Source: Rachicladosporium sp. CCFEE 5018 (taxonomy: Eukaryota; Ascomycota; Dothideomycetes; Cladosporiales; Cladosporiaceae). From it: a stretch of 26,042 nucleotides of DNA. The position numbers were made by a program, and so were the translations under genes. The notes under the pieces are model-generated. The model did no database searches and was not told the origin of the DNA. It was given only the letters and a program-made list of their open reading frames with translations. Numbering within the stretch: position 1 is the stretch's first letter; the number at the start of each line of letters is the position of its first letter. Shown piece by piece: positions 9,728 through 19,177 of the stretch. The stretch covers positions 1 through 26,042 of the forward strand of contig KZ111226.1 of assembly GCA_002077045.2 (NCBI GenBank), read 5' to 3'.

Positions 9728-11389
9728 CACGTCCATCTGAACCAATTCATGGATAACCGGTGCGCCCTGTCGTGCAATGGCTTCTGCAATACCGGCCTGT
9801 ACCTGCATGTTAATGTGGTCCCCTCGGATCCGCTATGCACGCCGGATAAGCATGGCCCGCATGGTGACGATAACTGTGGCCAATGTGGGTGCGTAACACA
9901 TGGCTGGAACCCATCCGTTCTTCTCGCCACATGCTCCCAACACGGCCAACCCACCTAACAATCCACTCTCATACTCATTGTCTCCTAATGCATGTTGGCA
10001 CATGGCAATCCAAACTCCAAACTGGCATTGACTGTAAGGGTTCAAGCTAGAAGGTTCTTCACCCTGTAGTGACCACTGATTGAAATTGCTAAGCTAAGGG
10101 TGGAAGACTTTTCCTGGGGGAAGAAGTGCTGCCTTTATATACCCAAGCTACCCCTGGTAGCTTACCAAGGTGAAGTTTCTAGAAGGGTGTAGGGGTTTCC
10201 TAGGATCAGGCACCTGCCTAAGGATAGCCAGGCTCCAGCCTATGACATTGACCACCCGCTCTCTTATGCTGGATTGGCTGCTTGTGGCTGGTTCTTGCTC
10301 TGTACGTGCGGCGTACCGCAACTTGATCAACGCCTGCTCTTGCTCTGGCGTTAAGCGGTATGCTGGCCGTGCAGTAATTGACTCCGTCCTCCAAATGTAC
10401 CGCAATATCTTCACAGACACTGCTGTGTACTTGCGGATTGTCTGCACCTTCTGCTGTCCATAAAATGGCCGGTTGCTTGTGGGTGCTCCATTCTCTCGCC
10501 GGTGCACACATTGCAATGCATGTCGACCAACAATGTCGGCATGGCTGGCGTTGAACGATCGTCGGATCAACACTGTTGTGCCAATGCATGCCTTCTTCAA
10601 CGCCTCCTCATCCTCGCCCTCCGCTGGCGCGCCTTCTGATGGCGTGCCTCCTGCCGTTATGCTTTCTGCCGGCATGGCTCTGATGTCCCGGTCCACAATC
10701 TCGTCCTGAATCTGCTTCACCACCCACGCTTTATGTACGCCAATGTGCTTCTCCCACCCCGTGTGTTCTAACCATGGGTTGGGCTCATACCAGCTGCGCT
10801 GGCTCTTGTCTTCCTTCTTGGCTTCTTCAAACTTCTCATGCAATCCTTCAATCCATGTGTTGGCGTGCTGAATGGCGTTGACTGCGGGTTCCTGGCTGGG
10901 CTCTTGGACAGTGTAAATGGGGAAATACCGCTGCCATGTACCGGTCTTGGAAAATCGCTGGCATGCTTGATTGTCTGCCCACAGTTGACTTGTGACTGTG
11001 TCATCTGTGGGCCTGCCTTGCTTGCTTGTGTTCCCCCAACCATGCATGGTACGGCAATGCGTTGCCATGCCACGACTACGTCGGCATATGTAATTGCATG
11101 GCTGGCCATCCTCAATGGCGACACACCGCAATCCATCTGTAAACACTGGTATCCCAACAACGGCTTCACTGCTGATATCCGGGTATTTCACTCTGTCTGG
11201 CGTGTATGCAATCTGTGGTAAACCGGCAACAAACTCAACAATCTGCTAGCGCTGCTGCTTGGGAATGGCGGAATGGTTGGCTGTGATGTGGCCCCTGACC
11301 TGGGCCGGGTTCACGGCGTATTTGCATTGCTTGCAAACAATGACGCGGTGTTCTGGTTTGTGTATGAACACCTGATTGAATGCATCCAT
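9725..11389 (-). pseudogene. Telomere-linked-helicase-type N-terminal module (C2H2 fingers, DUF3505-like), truncated
   Basis: Read on the minus strand from ATG at 11389 (MDAFNQVFIHKPEHR). Residues CKQC...HITANH form a C2H2 finger, and a second Cys/His pair follows (CNYICRR, HCRTMH). This is the arrangement of the fungal DUF3505/OrsD-like domain found at the N-terminus of telomere-linked RecQ-type proteins. The frame continues to 10148. A GTAAGC donor at 10165 and an acceptor at 10077 (89-bp intron) join it in phase to a second exon reading GLLGGLAVLGAC, GWVPAMCYAPTL and VIHELVQMDVQA, which I recall as the next conserved block. In-frame TAG codons lie at 11248-11246 and 9835-9833. Coding similarity stops at about 9725, against the truncated membrane-protein gene, so the helicase part is missing. 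A TATATAAAGG sequence lies inside the intron. Confidence 0.65.
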
Positions 11390-12647
11390 CCTGCTACGGT
11401 CCTGCTGTGTGATGGCTGCTGTAATGTAAAATGATATGCATGTGTGTATCCGCTTTCATAACTGATCCAATGGGAATGTGATGTCTTTCCCAACACTTTG
11501 CTATCTTGGTCAGACTTTACCCTAACCCTACCTGATTTGCACATGGACGTTGGCACCGGCAACGATCATGTATACCACTGCTAACTCGGGCGTTATGATC
11601 GGAATGCCCTACGCTACCCAGTGTCCAAATTTGAAGTGAATCGGCCCAGGAACAAGAATGACATCGACATAATGATATCGCCCCCCTCATGGCCCTGGCG
11701 CTAACCGGAATGGGTTACTGAATAAATGACATCGACTCGATGTCGTTTGGGGATTGTGGATAGGAGTCATAGTGTGACTCATGATGTGCTGCCCATGTCC
11801 CAGACAAGTCAGGGATCATGTCTGAGCTAAGACGGCTACTAGGCTTTGCCTAGTAGCCAAGAATGCAGGCCTAGCCTGTGACACTTCCTATGTGGGCTAC
11901 TAGAGTACTAGATTAGACGTATATGTTTTTATGTTATAGTATTAGTTTAGAGAAAGGTAATATTATAGATGCTGTGTTAGGGTTCGTAGCCTAACGAGCT
12001 AGTCTAGGCCGATCCGGCCCGGACCGGCGCATCGCGGCCGGGGTAGGGCTTAGTAACGTCCCTCCCGACCTGCCGAAAAGCCCCCCGCACCGAACTAAAA
12101 TTACCGTTAGACTATCTCAATGCTTTCCTTTAAGGATTGGGAGGATAGACGCGACTCGCTAACATTCTTCAAGCTTTGCTCTTCAAATATTTAGTACAAA
12201 GCGAGCCGATGTCATCAATATTGGTAACTTTACGAGTTATTCTGTTGAAAGCACGTAGGGTAGCGACTGCTTTCAACTAATCTGCCTCCATCGCGAGCAA
12301 TATATACCTGGATAGCAGGGCATCAAACGGAAGCGTGTATCATAGGGAAGATATTGCAGCATTCAGGAGATGTTTCGGCTCCAAATGCGCTTACTATGAA
12401 TTTATTCACGCGGAAGGTCATGGATGATCTTTGTCTCGAAATTTAGCGGCTTCGTAGAATAAAACCTCCAATTGAGATAGAGTTATTAAAGATCACATGA
12501 TATGCCAAGAGTCGCTCTAGCGTGTGGCGCAACCTTCTAGAAGTCTCCATGCATGAACAGTCATACCATGGCTATTTTGGGAACAGAGGACGCGTTGCGA
12601 CGTGGCTTCCCATTCATTCGAAGGTAAACCATTACCAGTATGTCAGT
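11390..12647. other. Gene-free, hairpin-rich stretch between the helicase remnant and the pogo transposase
   Basis: No credible coding region. It holds CCCTAACCCTA (11520-11530, two telomere-like units), a cluster of short inverted repeats at about 11660-11860, an AT-rich tract at 11905-11980, a GC-rich tract with CCGG palindromes at about 12005-12100, and a perfect hairpin at 12244-12277 (GTTGAAAGCA / TGCTTTCAAC, 14-base loop). It probably contains the end of one or two mobile elements, including the left end of the pogo element, but I could not match terminal repeats. Confidence 0.5.
11834..11874 (+). repeat. Perfect 11-bp hairpin followed by CTAG (Helitron-3'-end-like)
   Basis: GGCTACTAGGC (11834-11844), loop TTT, GCCTAGTAGCC (11848-11858), then 12 bases and CTAG at 11871-11874. 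Helitrons end with a hairpin 10-12 bases before CTRR. The base after CTAG is C, not the usual T, and no Rep/helicase gene is present, so this is only a resemblance. Confidence 0.35.
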
Positions 12648-14348
12648 ATGGACCGAGCCAGCCAGGTGCTTGCGCAAGGCTTACCTTCAGATGTGCCGAG
12701 GACATATGTTGCCTTGGCAAAAAAGGGCAATGTGCCTATCTCGACTCTTTACCACCGCAACCACAGTCGACGCTCGAGACAGGAGCAGGCCCAAAGCCAG
12801 CAATACCTGACCCGAGATGAGGAGAAAGCTGTGGTGAAGTTCTTGTTGCTAATGTCGAGCCTTGGGCAGCCTGTGAGGATCAAGTTCATACCTTCGCTAG
12901 CATTTAGTGTCGCCCGTCAGCGGTCCACAACAGGGGGAGCGATCAAGCCACCTGGGAAAAACTGGCCTAGGGCCTTCGAGAAGCGCCATCCTGAGCTGAA
13001 AGCCAGGAGAGTCCGCTCAATCGACTGGAAGCGTCACGACAATAATATACATGATAAGGTGAGAGGTTGGTTTGAGGTAATTAGCGCAGTGGTACAACAG
13101 GACACGACTGTATTGACAGAGAATGTCTATAACATGGATGAGACTGGTGTCATGTTGAGTATGCTTGGCTCTGTGAAGGTCCTTGCCAGTAAGGACGACT
13201 TGCGAGATTATAGAGGCGCGGGTGTTAAGCGGACAATGGTGACAGCTATTGAGTGCATCAGCGCTGCCGGTAGGGTACTGTTACCACTCATAATTTAGCC
13301 AGCTTCGACCCACCGAAGTAACTGGACCACTTTTCCAAACCCGGATTGGCATTATGCGCATTCCGAAAATGGATACAACGACTCCAAGATCAGCATTGAG
13401 TGGCTCAAGCGCGTGTTTGATCCCAAGACCAAAGAACAAGTCAAACAGAAACCACGGGTCCTGATTTGTGACGGCTTCGGCACACATGAGACGCTCGAAG
13501 TCTTGGAGTTCTGCTTTGCGAACAACATTGTATTGTGTCGCCTACCATCTCACACCTCCCACAAGCTTCAACCATGTGACGTCGGAGTCTTTGCGCCTCT
13601 CAAGACAGCTTATCGCGATCAGGTGGAGCGGTTGAACCGTGGTGGTGTAGATACGATCGGCAAGGAGCATTTCACTTCGTTATATAGTCCTGCAAGGGAA
13701 AGGGCGTTCACAAAGAGGAATATGAGGGCTGCGTGGGCAGCAGCTGGTCTTCTTCCGTTCAATCCAGACAGAGTACTCAGAGATACACCAAAGCCTCCGC
13801 CTGAACTTGCTGGCCCTGGAATTGACGGCATGCTAGGAACTTGTCCGCAAGACAGGGCACTGCAGACGCCGATAACGCCCGTGACGCCAGTATCAGCAGG
13901 TGGTGTGGCGTCGTTGCACGATCTGATCAAACAGGATGCTCCGGCACTGGATATGGCGAGTCAACAGCGCCTCCAAAGGCACGTATGCAAACTTGCAAGT
14001 GCCGCCCGGATATCTTTCGCCGAACGAGCCCTCCTGCAAGATTAGAACCGATTTCTCTTCAAAGCCAATAACGAGTCCAAAGTTCGCCGCTCGACAAGAC
14101 CGATAGTGCTTGGTAAGGCGAAGGTAATGAGCTTCGAAGACCTTGAGGAGGCCAGAGTGAAGCGAGCCGCGAAAGAGAAGGCCGTCGCAAGCAAAGGCAA
14201 TCGTGGCCGGAAGCGTAAAAGTACTATGCTAGAGGAAGATAAGGATTCAGTAACGCTCGATAGCGAGGTGGCTGAGACAGGTGAGGTCATTGAGCCAGTA
14301 GAGCCTCGAACAGTGCCATGGTCTGCCCCCACAGCGCACATGTATTGA
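12648..14348 (+). mobile_element. Pogo/Fot1-type DDE transposase, full length, two internal TAG
   Basis: One frame from ATG 12648 (MDRASQVLAQGLP) to 14348, about 566 codons, is broken only by TAG at 13296-13298 and 14043-14045. It has an N-terminal helix-turn-helix region (VPISTLYHRNHSRRSR), a CENP-B-like DNA-binding part (GKNWPRAFEKRHPELKARRV), then the DDE_1 catalytic core: Asp164 in YNMDETG, Asp275 in LICDGFGTHET and Asp311 in LQPCDVGVF, giving DD35D spacing. A basic C-terminal tail (NRGRKRK) follows. The first TAG replaces the residue before PASTHRSNW, usually Trp; the second lies in LLQD-stop-NRFLFK, usually Gln (both from memory of the family). The enzyme would cut and paste the element at TA sites. 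Terminal inverted repeats were not found by eye, so element ends are unknown. An in-frame start at 12522 also exists. Confidence 0.9.
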
Positions 14349-14487
14349 GATAGTAAAGTGGAGCAGTTTCCGTCATCACCTCATGCTTGGAGTTTGACAG
14401 ATGTGACTGAATTATGAAACAAAACTTTCGTATAGCCTTGCACTTCCATTGCCTGCCTTGCATAGCTCGTCAGCCGATTTCCAGTGC

Positions 14488-15451
14488 TCAGAGAAAATCA
14501 TCCTTGACGTTCATTGCGTCTGAAAACACACCAACAACTGCCTTGGACTGATTTGTGGTTCTCACACCTCGAATGCGTTGGTCCACTTTCCCAACGACCG
14601 CCTGCGGAAGCCCAACCCAAGCAGTAGAGTTGTCCGAGGTCGTGATATCCTCAATGATCTGTCGTGTCACATGTGAGTGGACCTGGTTATAGATTGTGTC
14701 ACTCGAATTCTGATCTGCTTCGAGCACTTCAGACCGGCGTTCCACCTCTTTGCGAGCAAGTTCGCGCTGCGCACCATCATCTTCTTCGTCCTCCGGCTCA
14801 ACACTGAGCTCTTGTACCTTCTGCCGCGTCTGCTCTTGTAACGTCACAGTCAATTGTAAGTGTTGCTGGATGTCGTCTTGCAGCACGCGAAGTCGCTGTA
14901 CGATATCTATGTATGCCGACGTGGATTCCTTCTCGGAGCGCAGTTGGATGTGTCTAGGATCGACCAGTGTATTAGCTTTTATCTCAGCGCTGAAGAAAAT
15001 GCTCCACTTACAGCTGAGCACTGGTCACCGCAAAATGGACTGTAGCTTGACAGGACTGCACCTGAGTGCGAAAGGTGCCAACCTTTTCCCTGTTCCAGAC
15101 CCCTACAGCCAAACGATCCCGAAGTGATACCCTTGTCTCCGTCGAGTGCTTCGTCCACCTCTGTAAGCTTTTTTCGAACTTCTCGCAGGCATCACCACAT
15201 TGATTGACAGAGCGCGCTATGCCTGCCCTCTTCAGATCTTCCACAATTGCAGTAGAGACGTCTTCGTTAGGAGTCGCAAGGGTTTCCAAGACGGCAAGAG
15301 GCGCTTGTATTGCCTCGAGACCTAGGTAGATATCCTGGATCTCCTCCTTCACACTGGCAAGATGATCGATTGTATTGTGTAGTCCGACAATGCGGGACAC
15401 AGCAACGTCGACGACGCCGATGGCCGCAGCAGTGATGCTGAAAGGTTCCAT
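14488..15451 (-). CDS. Stand-alone fungal STAND N-terminal domain protein (PigL_N / HeLo-like type), intact
   Basis: Two exons on the minus strand, 15451-15012 and 14953-14488, joined by a 58-bp intron with GTAAGT donor, GCTAATAC branch and CCTAG acceptor; 301 aa. It begins MEPFSITAAAIGVVDVAVSR, a hydrophobic N-terminal helix typical of the fungal N-terminal domain of NLR/STAND proteins. A long helical region follows, with an acidic patch (EPEDEEDDGAQRE) and a coiled-coil-like segment (EKESTSAYIDIVQRLRVLQD). No NACHT or repeat domain follows; the protein ends at TGA 14490-14488 without sign of truncation. In fungi such domains act as the executioner part of NLRs, some by damaging membranes. 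Next to a divergent NLR that lacks this domain, it could be its partner; that pairing is inference. No lesions are visible. Confidence 0.75.
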
Positions 15452-15898
15452 ACCATAGGGATGGTACCGTGGATATGAGAGCAGTGATTGTTATTGTCCA
15501 TTATTCAGAAGATACTGTACACCAACGCGCAGTTGCTCTTACCAGCTTCCCAGCTTCGCAGCTGAGTGAGGGGGGTTCACTGACAGCTACACGAGGCATA
15601 TGTCCGACTTGACCGAAGTCTAGACCTTAGCACGTGCTTCGCTTACCTGCAGGCATCTGCAGAAGTGCTGGCGGTCTGCACTCGTTTCACTCTGTTGTAC
15701 AAAGAACACTCCAAGATTACCCTGAATCGCACGAAAGACACAATCGCTACGCTCGCCCACAGTAGCTCCACTCTATACGCTCTACGAGGTAGCACAAATA
15801 AACGGATGCCTTTTACTCCGGTTTCGTGATACAAAGTGATCATCACATTCATTTATCGTATCAGCTACCCGTTCAACGAACTTTTTCACAGCCCTCAA

Positions 15899-16381
15899 GT
15901 ACCACTCCTTGCAGTTTCCTGTGTCGCTCAGCTGCGCGCATGTTCAAAGAGACTAATACATCATCGTTCCCTATAACTTCTCAGATCCTATGTTATATAT
16001 ACTAGAGTATATCTATAATATAGATTAAGTGTATTACTAGCGTCTAAGCCATAATAGACGTGCGGAGGCGGCATATTCGTGTAGATATAGTAGTATATAG
16101 AGATTCGAGGTCAAATTGCGACGACAAGTCACGTGCTCGGCATTCGCCGGATTTTCCTCGGTAAATGTATATAGACACCTACAACACCTCTAGTATATCT
16201 TTATATAATATCTAAAGTAGATAGGAGTTCTTGTTATTGCCTATGATATATATCTACGTAGGTATTAAGTATATAAACGGTCGCGCCGCAGCAAGAGACG
16301 TGTATTCATGCATTTTCGCAAGTCGCGGCTCCTCCGAGCACTCCGCAGCTGACCGACACAGGAAACTGCAAGGAGTGGTAC
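15899..16381. mobile_element. MITE-like element with 38-bp terminal inverted repeats and AT-rich core
   Basis: The left arm 15899-15936 and the right arm 16344-16381 are reverse complements with one mismatch in 38. Both outer ends carry TA just outside CCACTCC / GGAGTGG, consistent with a TA target duplication as made by Tc1/mariner-pogo transposases. The 407-bp interior is AT-rich, full of TATATCTA / CTAGTATA-like motifs, and has no coding frame. It occupies most of the intergenic space between the divergent STAND-domain gene and the NLR. The remaining intergenic stretch, 15452-15898, shows no gene. Confidence 0.75.
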
Positions 16382-16450
16382 ACCAACAGCTCAGTATCGA
16401 GACCGACAGTCCTTTAAAACTGCACCCGAGTTTCCAGCACGCAGATAGCT

Positions 16451-19177
16451 ATGTCCGGCTACTACCAACCACTTCGTCCAGGTGGGCAGGTAAGTCCATC
16501 TGAGCAAGGTACTCATCGCGTAGCACTGACAGGTAGCAGCGTCCACAACAGCAAACATCATACCTTGGCTCATCACCAAGCTATGCTAGTACCCGACAAG
16601 CGCCTCGGTACAATTCCCAACCAACAAGAAAGCCGAACCCAGCGTACCTGCAACACCAGTATGTGTCCGCCTCTCTCGCCCGTATTCGACCCATCTGACG
16701 ACCTCCAGACTTCAACCTCAGTCTTATCACAACTCCCAGTCCTCCTACCAACATCAAGCTTTCCCGTCCTCGCCACACTCAACCAACTCGTCCCCTTCGC
16801 CGTTTGACGCGTCAAGCAGGCAAGACGACCCGCTATGTCTCCAAGACACGCGCACGGAAGTGCTGAAACAGATACGAGCGTGGGTATACGGGGAAGAGGC
16901 TAGCTGCATCTTCTGGCTGAACGGAATGGCCGGGACGGGCAAATCGACGATTGCACGGACAGTCGCGGAGGAGTTCAGTCGAAGAAAATGTCTTGGTGCA
17001 AGCTTCTTCTTCGTAAGGGGCGGCGGCGATGTGTCGCATGCGGCCATGTTCTTTGCAAGCATTGCTAACCAGCTCGCGATCCGACAGCCGAACGTTAAGC
17101 AGCACATCGTCGAGGCTGTGCAGCGAGAGCCAGACATTGGTAGCAAGTCGCGGACAGAACAGTGGAGGCAGCTCATTGCGCAGCCGCTCGCGAAGACCAT
17201 AGCGCAGACACCTCGGCCTGTGGTAGTGCTGGTGATCGATGCGTTGGACGAGTGCGACAATGATAGGGACATGGCAGGGCTTGTCGCCGTACTTGCGAAG
17301 GCGAAGGATGTGACGGCTGTGAGACTGCGGGTGATCATTACAAGCCGACCAGAAATACCAATTCGAGAGGAATTTAGAGACATGCCGGAAATTGTGCATC
17401 GCGATCTCTTGCTGCATAAGGTACCCCGAGAGATTGTCGACGCGGACATTTGCCTGTTTTTCTACGACCAGCTTGGGAAGGTAAAATGAAGGTACAGGTT
17501 ACCACATGAATGGCCGGGCATAGACTGTATCAATCAGCTTGTGTGTGTATCTGCCGGCTTGTTCATCTTTGCAGCGACCGCGTGCCGGTTCGTACAAAAG
17601 TGCGACATGTCTGCCGAAGACGCACTTGAATTGTTCCTTCCGCAAAGCCAACAGGACCGCGCACTTGCTGCACGCTACGATCAAGACCGAGGCGAGACAA
17701 CACAGTTCTTAGATGCGATGTACAGCCAGATTCTGAAACGTTCACGGGCTTCTGCAGCGCGGGGAGAAGTGGTAAGAGACGCACCTAATCCCATCAAGGA
17801 GACGCTTGGAGCAATTGCTACCCTGAGTGAGCCGCTGCCAGCCGCTTCGTTGGCTAAGCTGCTCAATGTTCGCGACAGCGAAATCGGCCAGCACTTGAGC
17901 CGTTTACATTCAGTTGTACACGTCCCAGCCGCAATGGAGCTCCCTACACGTCTATTCCATGCATCTTTGCGTGACTTCCTGTTCGATGCGCGAAGGAGCA
18001 GCAGCTCCGGCTACTGGGTAGATGAGACTGCAACGCACGCAAGACTTGCAAACTCCTGTCTTCGACGACTCGACGAGTCCGGAACATTGAAACGCGACCT
18101 CTGCTGCGTTGTACAGCCAGGAATCCAACGGGTTGATTTGTCGACTCAGCAAATTGCGACGAAGATCTCGCCTGACGTTGCTTATGCATACAGCTATTGG
18201 CCTTGGCACGTAGTCAACAGCGGGCAGCAGCTATGCGACGATGGTCAGGTGCACCGCTTCTTGCAAAATCATTTCTTGCATTGGCTAGAAGCACTGAGCT
18301 GGATTGGTAAACTTTCGAGTGCGATCGCTTACATAAGCAGCCTCCAGTCGATCACGCAGGTACGTCAGGTACAATTCCTCCCATTGTCAAAGACTGATCG
18401 GACATTGGTGTACAGGAGAATCACGGCACTGCGTTAGGAGCATTCCTGGAAGATGCTAGGCGATTCATACTTCAGAATCGATACGTCGTGGACCTTGCAC
18501 CCATGCAGATCTACCATTCGGCTTTAGTGTTCGCTCCCATGCAGAGTGTGGTACGGAATACATTCCTCGGACAGGTCCCTCAATTGCTCGCACGTCTTCC
18601 AAATGTGCAGATGTATTGGAGCGCGGAGATCCTCAAGCTAGAAGGTCACGACGATTTGGTCACAGCAGTAGCGTTCTCTCCTGACGGGCAGGTTGTGGCA
18701 TCGGCGTCAGAGGACAGGACAGTGCGGCTATGGAACGCGGCGACGGGCGAGCAGACGCAGAAGCTGGAAGGTCACTATAGGGGGGTCACAGCAGTGGCGT
18801 TCTCTTCCGACGGGCAGGTCGTGGCATCGGCGTCAGGGGATAAGACGGTGCGGCTGTGGAAGGCGGCGACGGGTCAGCAAATGCAGTGTTACACTTCACT
18901 CAGCCGGCCCACCCGAGTACGCTTTACTAATGATGGAAGCGCCTTGGACACTGACGTTGGGCTGTTGAATCTCACTTCACCGTCGCGGCCCACTAATACT
19001 TCACCTTCAATACCCAACTTGTCGATTGGCCTGGCCTCAACTTGGCTGCAGTATAACGGCATGGACATGGTGTGGCTTCCACACGAGTATCGGGGCACTT
19101 GTTCGACAACATGTGGAGGTGATCTCGTTATTGGCCAGGCCTCTGGGACGGTGTCTTTCTTCTCATTCATAATGTAG
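16451..19177 (+). pseudogene. NACHT-WD40 NLR (NWD type), complete architecture with one internal TGA
   Basis: Exons 16451-16489, 16537-16643, 16709-18359 and 18416-19177 give 852 aa. Introns of 47, 65 and 56 bp have GT-AG ends, and all stay in phase. Parts: a Pro/Gln/Ser-rich N-terminus from MSGYYQPLRPGG (about residues 1-90); NACHT domain with Walker A GMAGTGKST (about 121-129) and Walker B VLVIDALDEC (about 223-232); helical NACHT-associated region; conserved APMQIYHSALVFAP; two WD40 repeats; then a C-terminal block ending GDLVIGQASGTVSFFSF, as in related HET-E/HNWD-like receptors. A TGA at 17487-17489 (LGKVK-stop-RYRLPHEWPG) interrupts an otherwise complete frame; a splice around it is not supported, because the available acceptor breaks the frame. 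Truncation there would leave a 308-aa NACHT protein. The family senses ligands through the repeats and oligomerises to trigger cell death. A frame of 118 codons from the same ATG without splicing is a non-spliced reading. Confidence 0.8.
18635..18886 (+). repeat. Two near-identical 126-bp WD40 repeats
   Basis: Units 18635-18760 and 18761-18886 are exactly 126 bp (42 codons) apart and very similar at the DNA level. Both contain LEGH, VTAVAFS, DGQVVASAS and TVRLW. Such sequence homogeneity is typical of fungal NLR repeats that exchange or expand by recombination. Relatives often have many more copies. Confidence 0.85.

Noticed and set aside
10135..10146. TATATAAAGG on the minus strand as a promoter
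   Set aside because: It lies inside the likely 89-bp intron of the helicase-family gene, with conserved coding sequence on both sides.
16451..16807. Unspliced 118-codon reading from the NLR ATG
   Set aside because: Splicing 16490-16536 and 16644-16708 gives one continuous frame into the NACHT domain, with good splice sites.
16754..17449. 231- and 194-codon open frames on the minus strand
   Set aside because: Antisense shadows of the NACHT domain, low-complexity Ser/Thr/Arg composition.
17481..17574. Intron GTAAAA...TTTGCAG that would remove the TGA from the NLR
   Set aside because: The exon after 17574 would continue in a different frame from the conserved ACRFVQKCDMSAEDAL stretch, and the region removed is conserved coding sequence (LPHEWPG, AGLFIFAAT).
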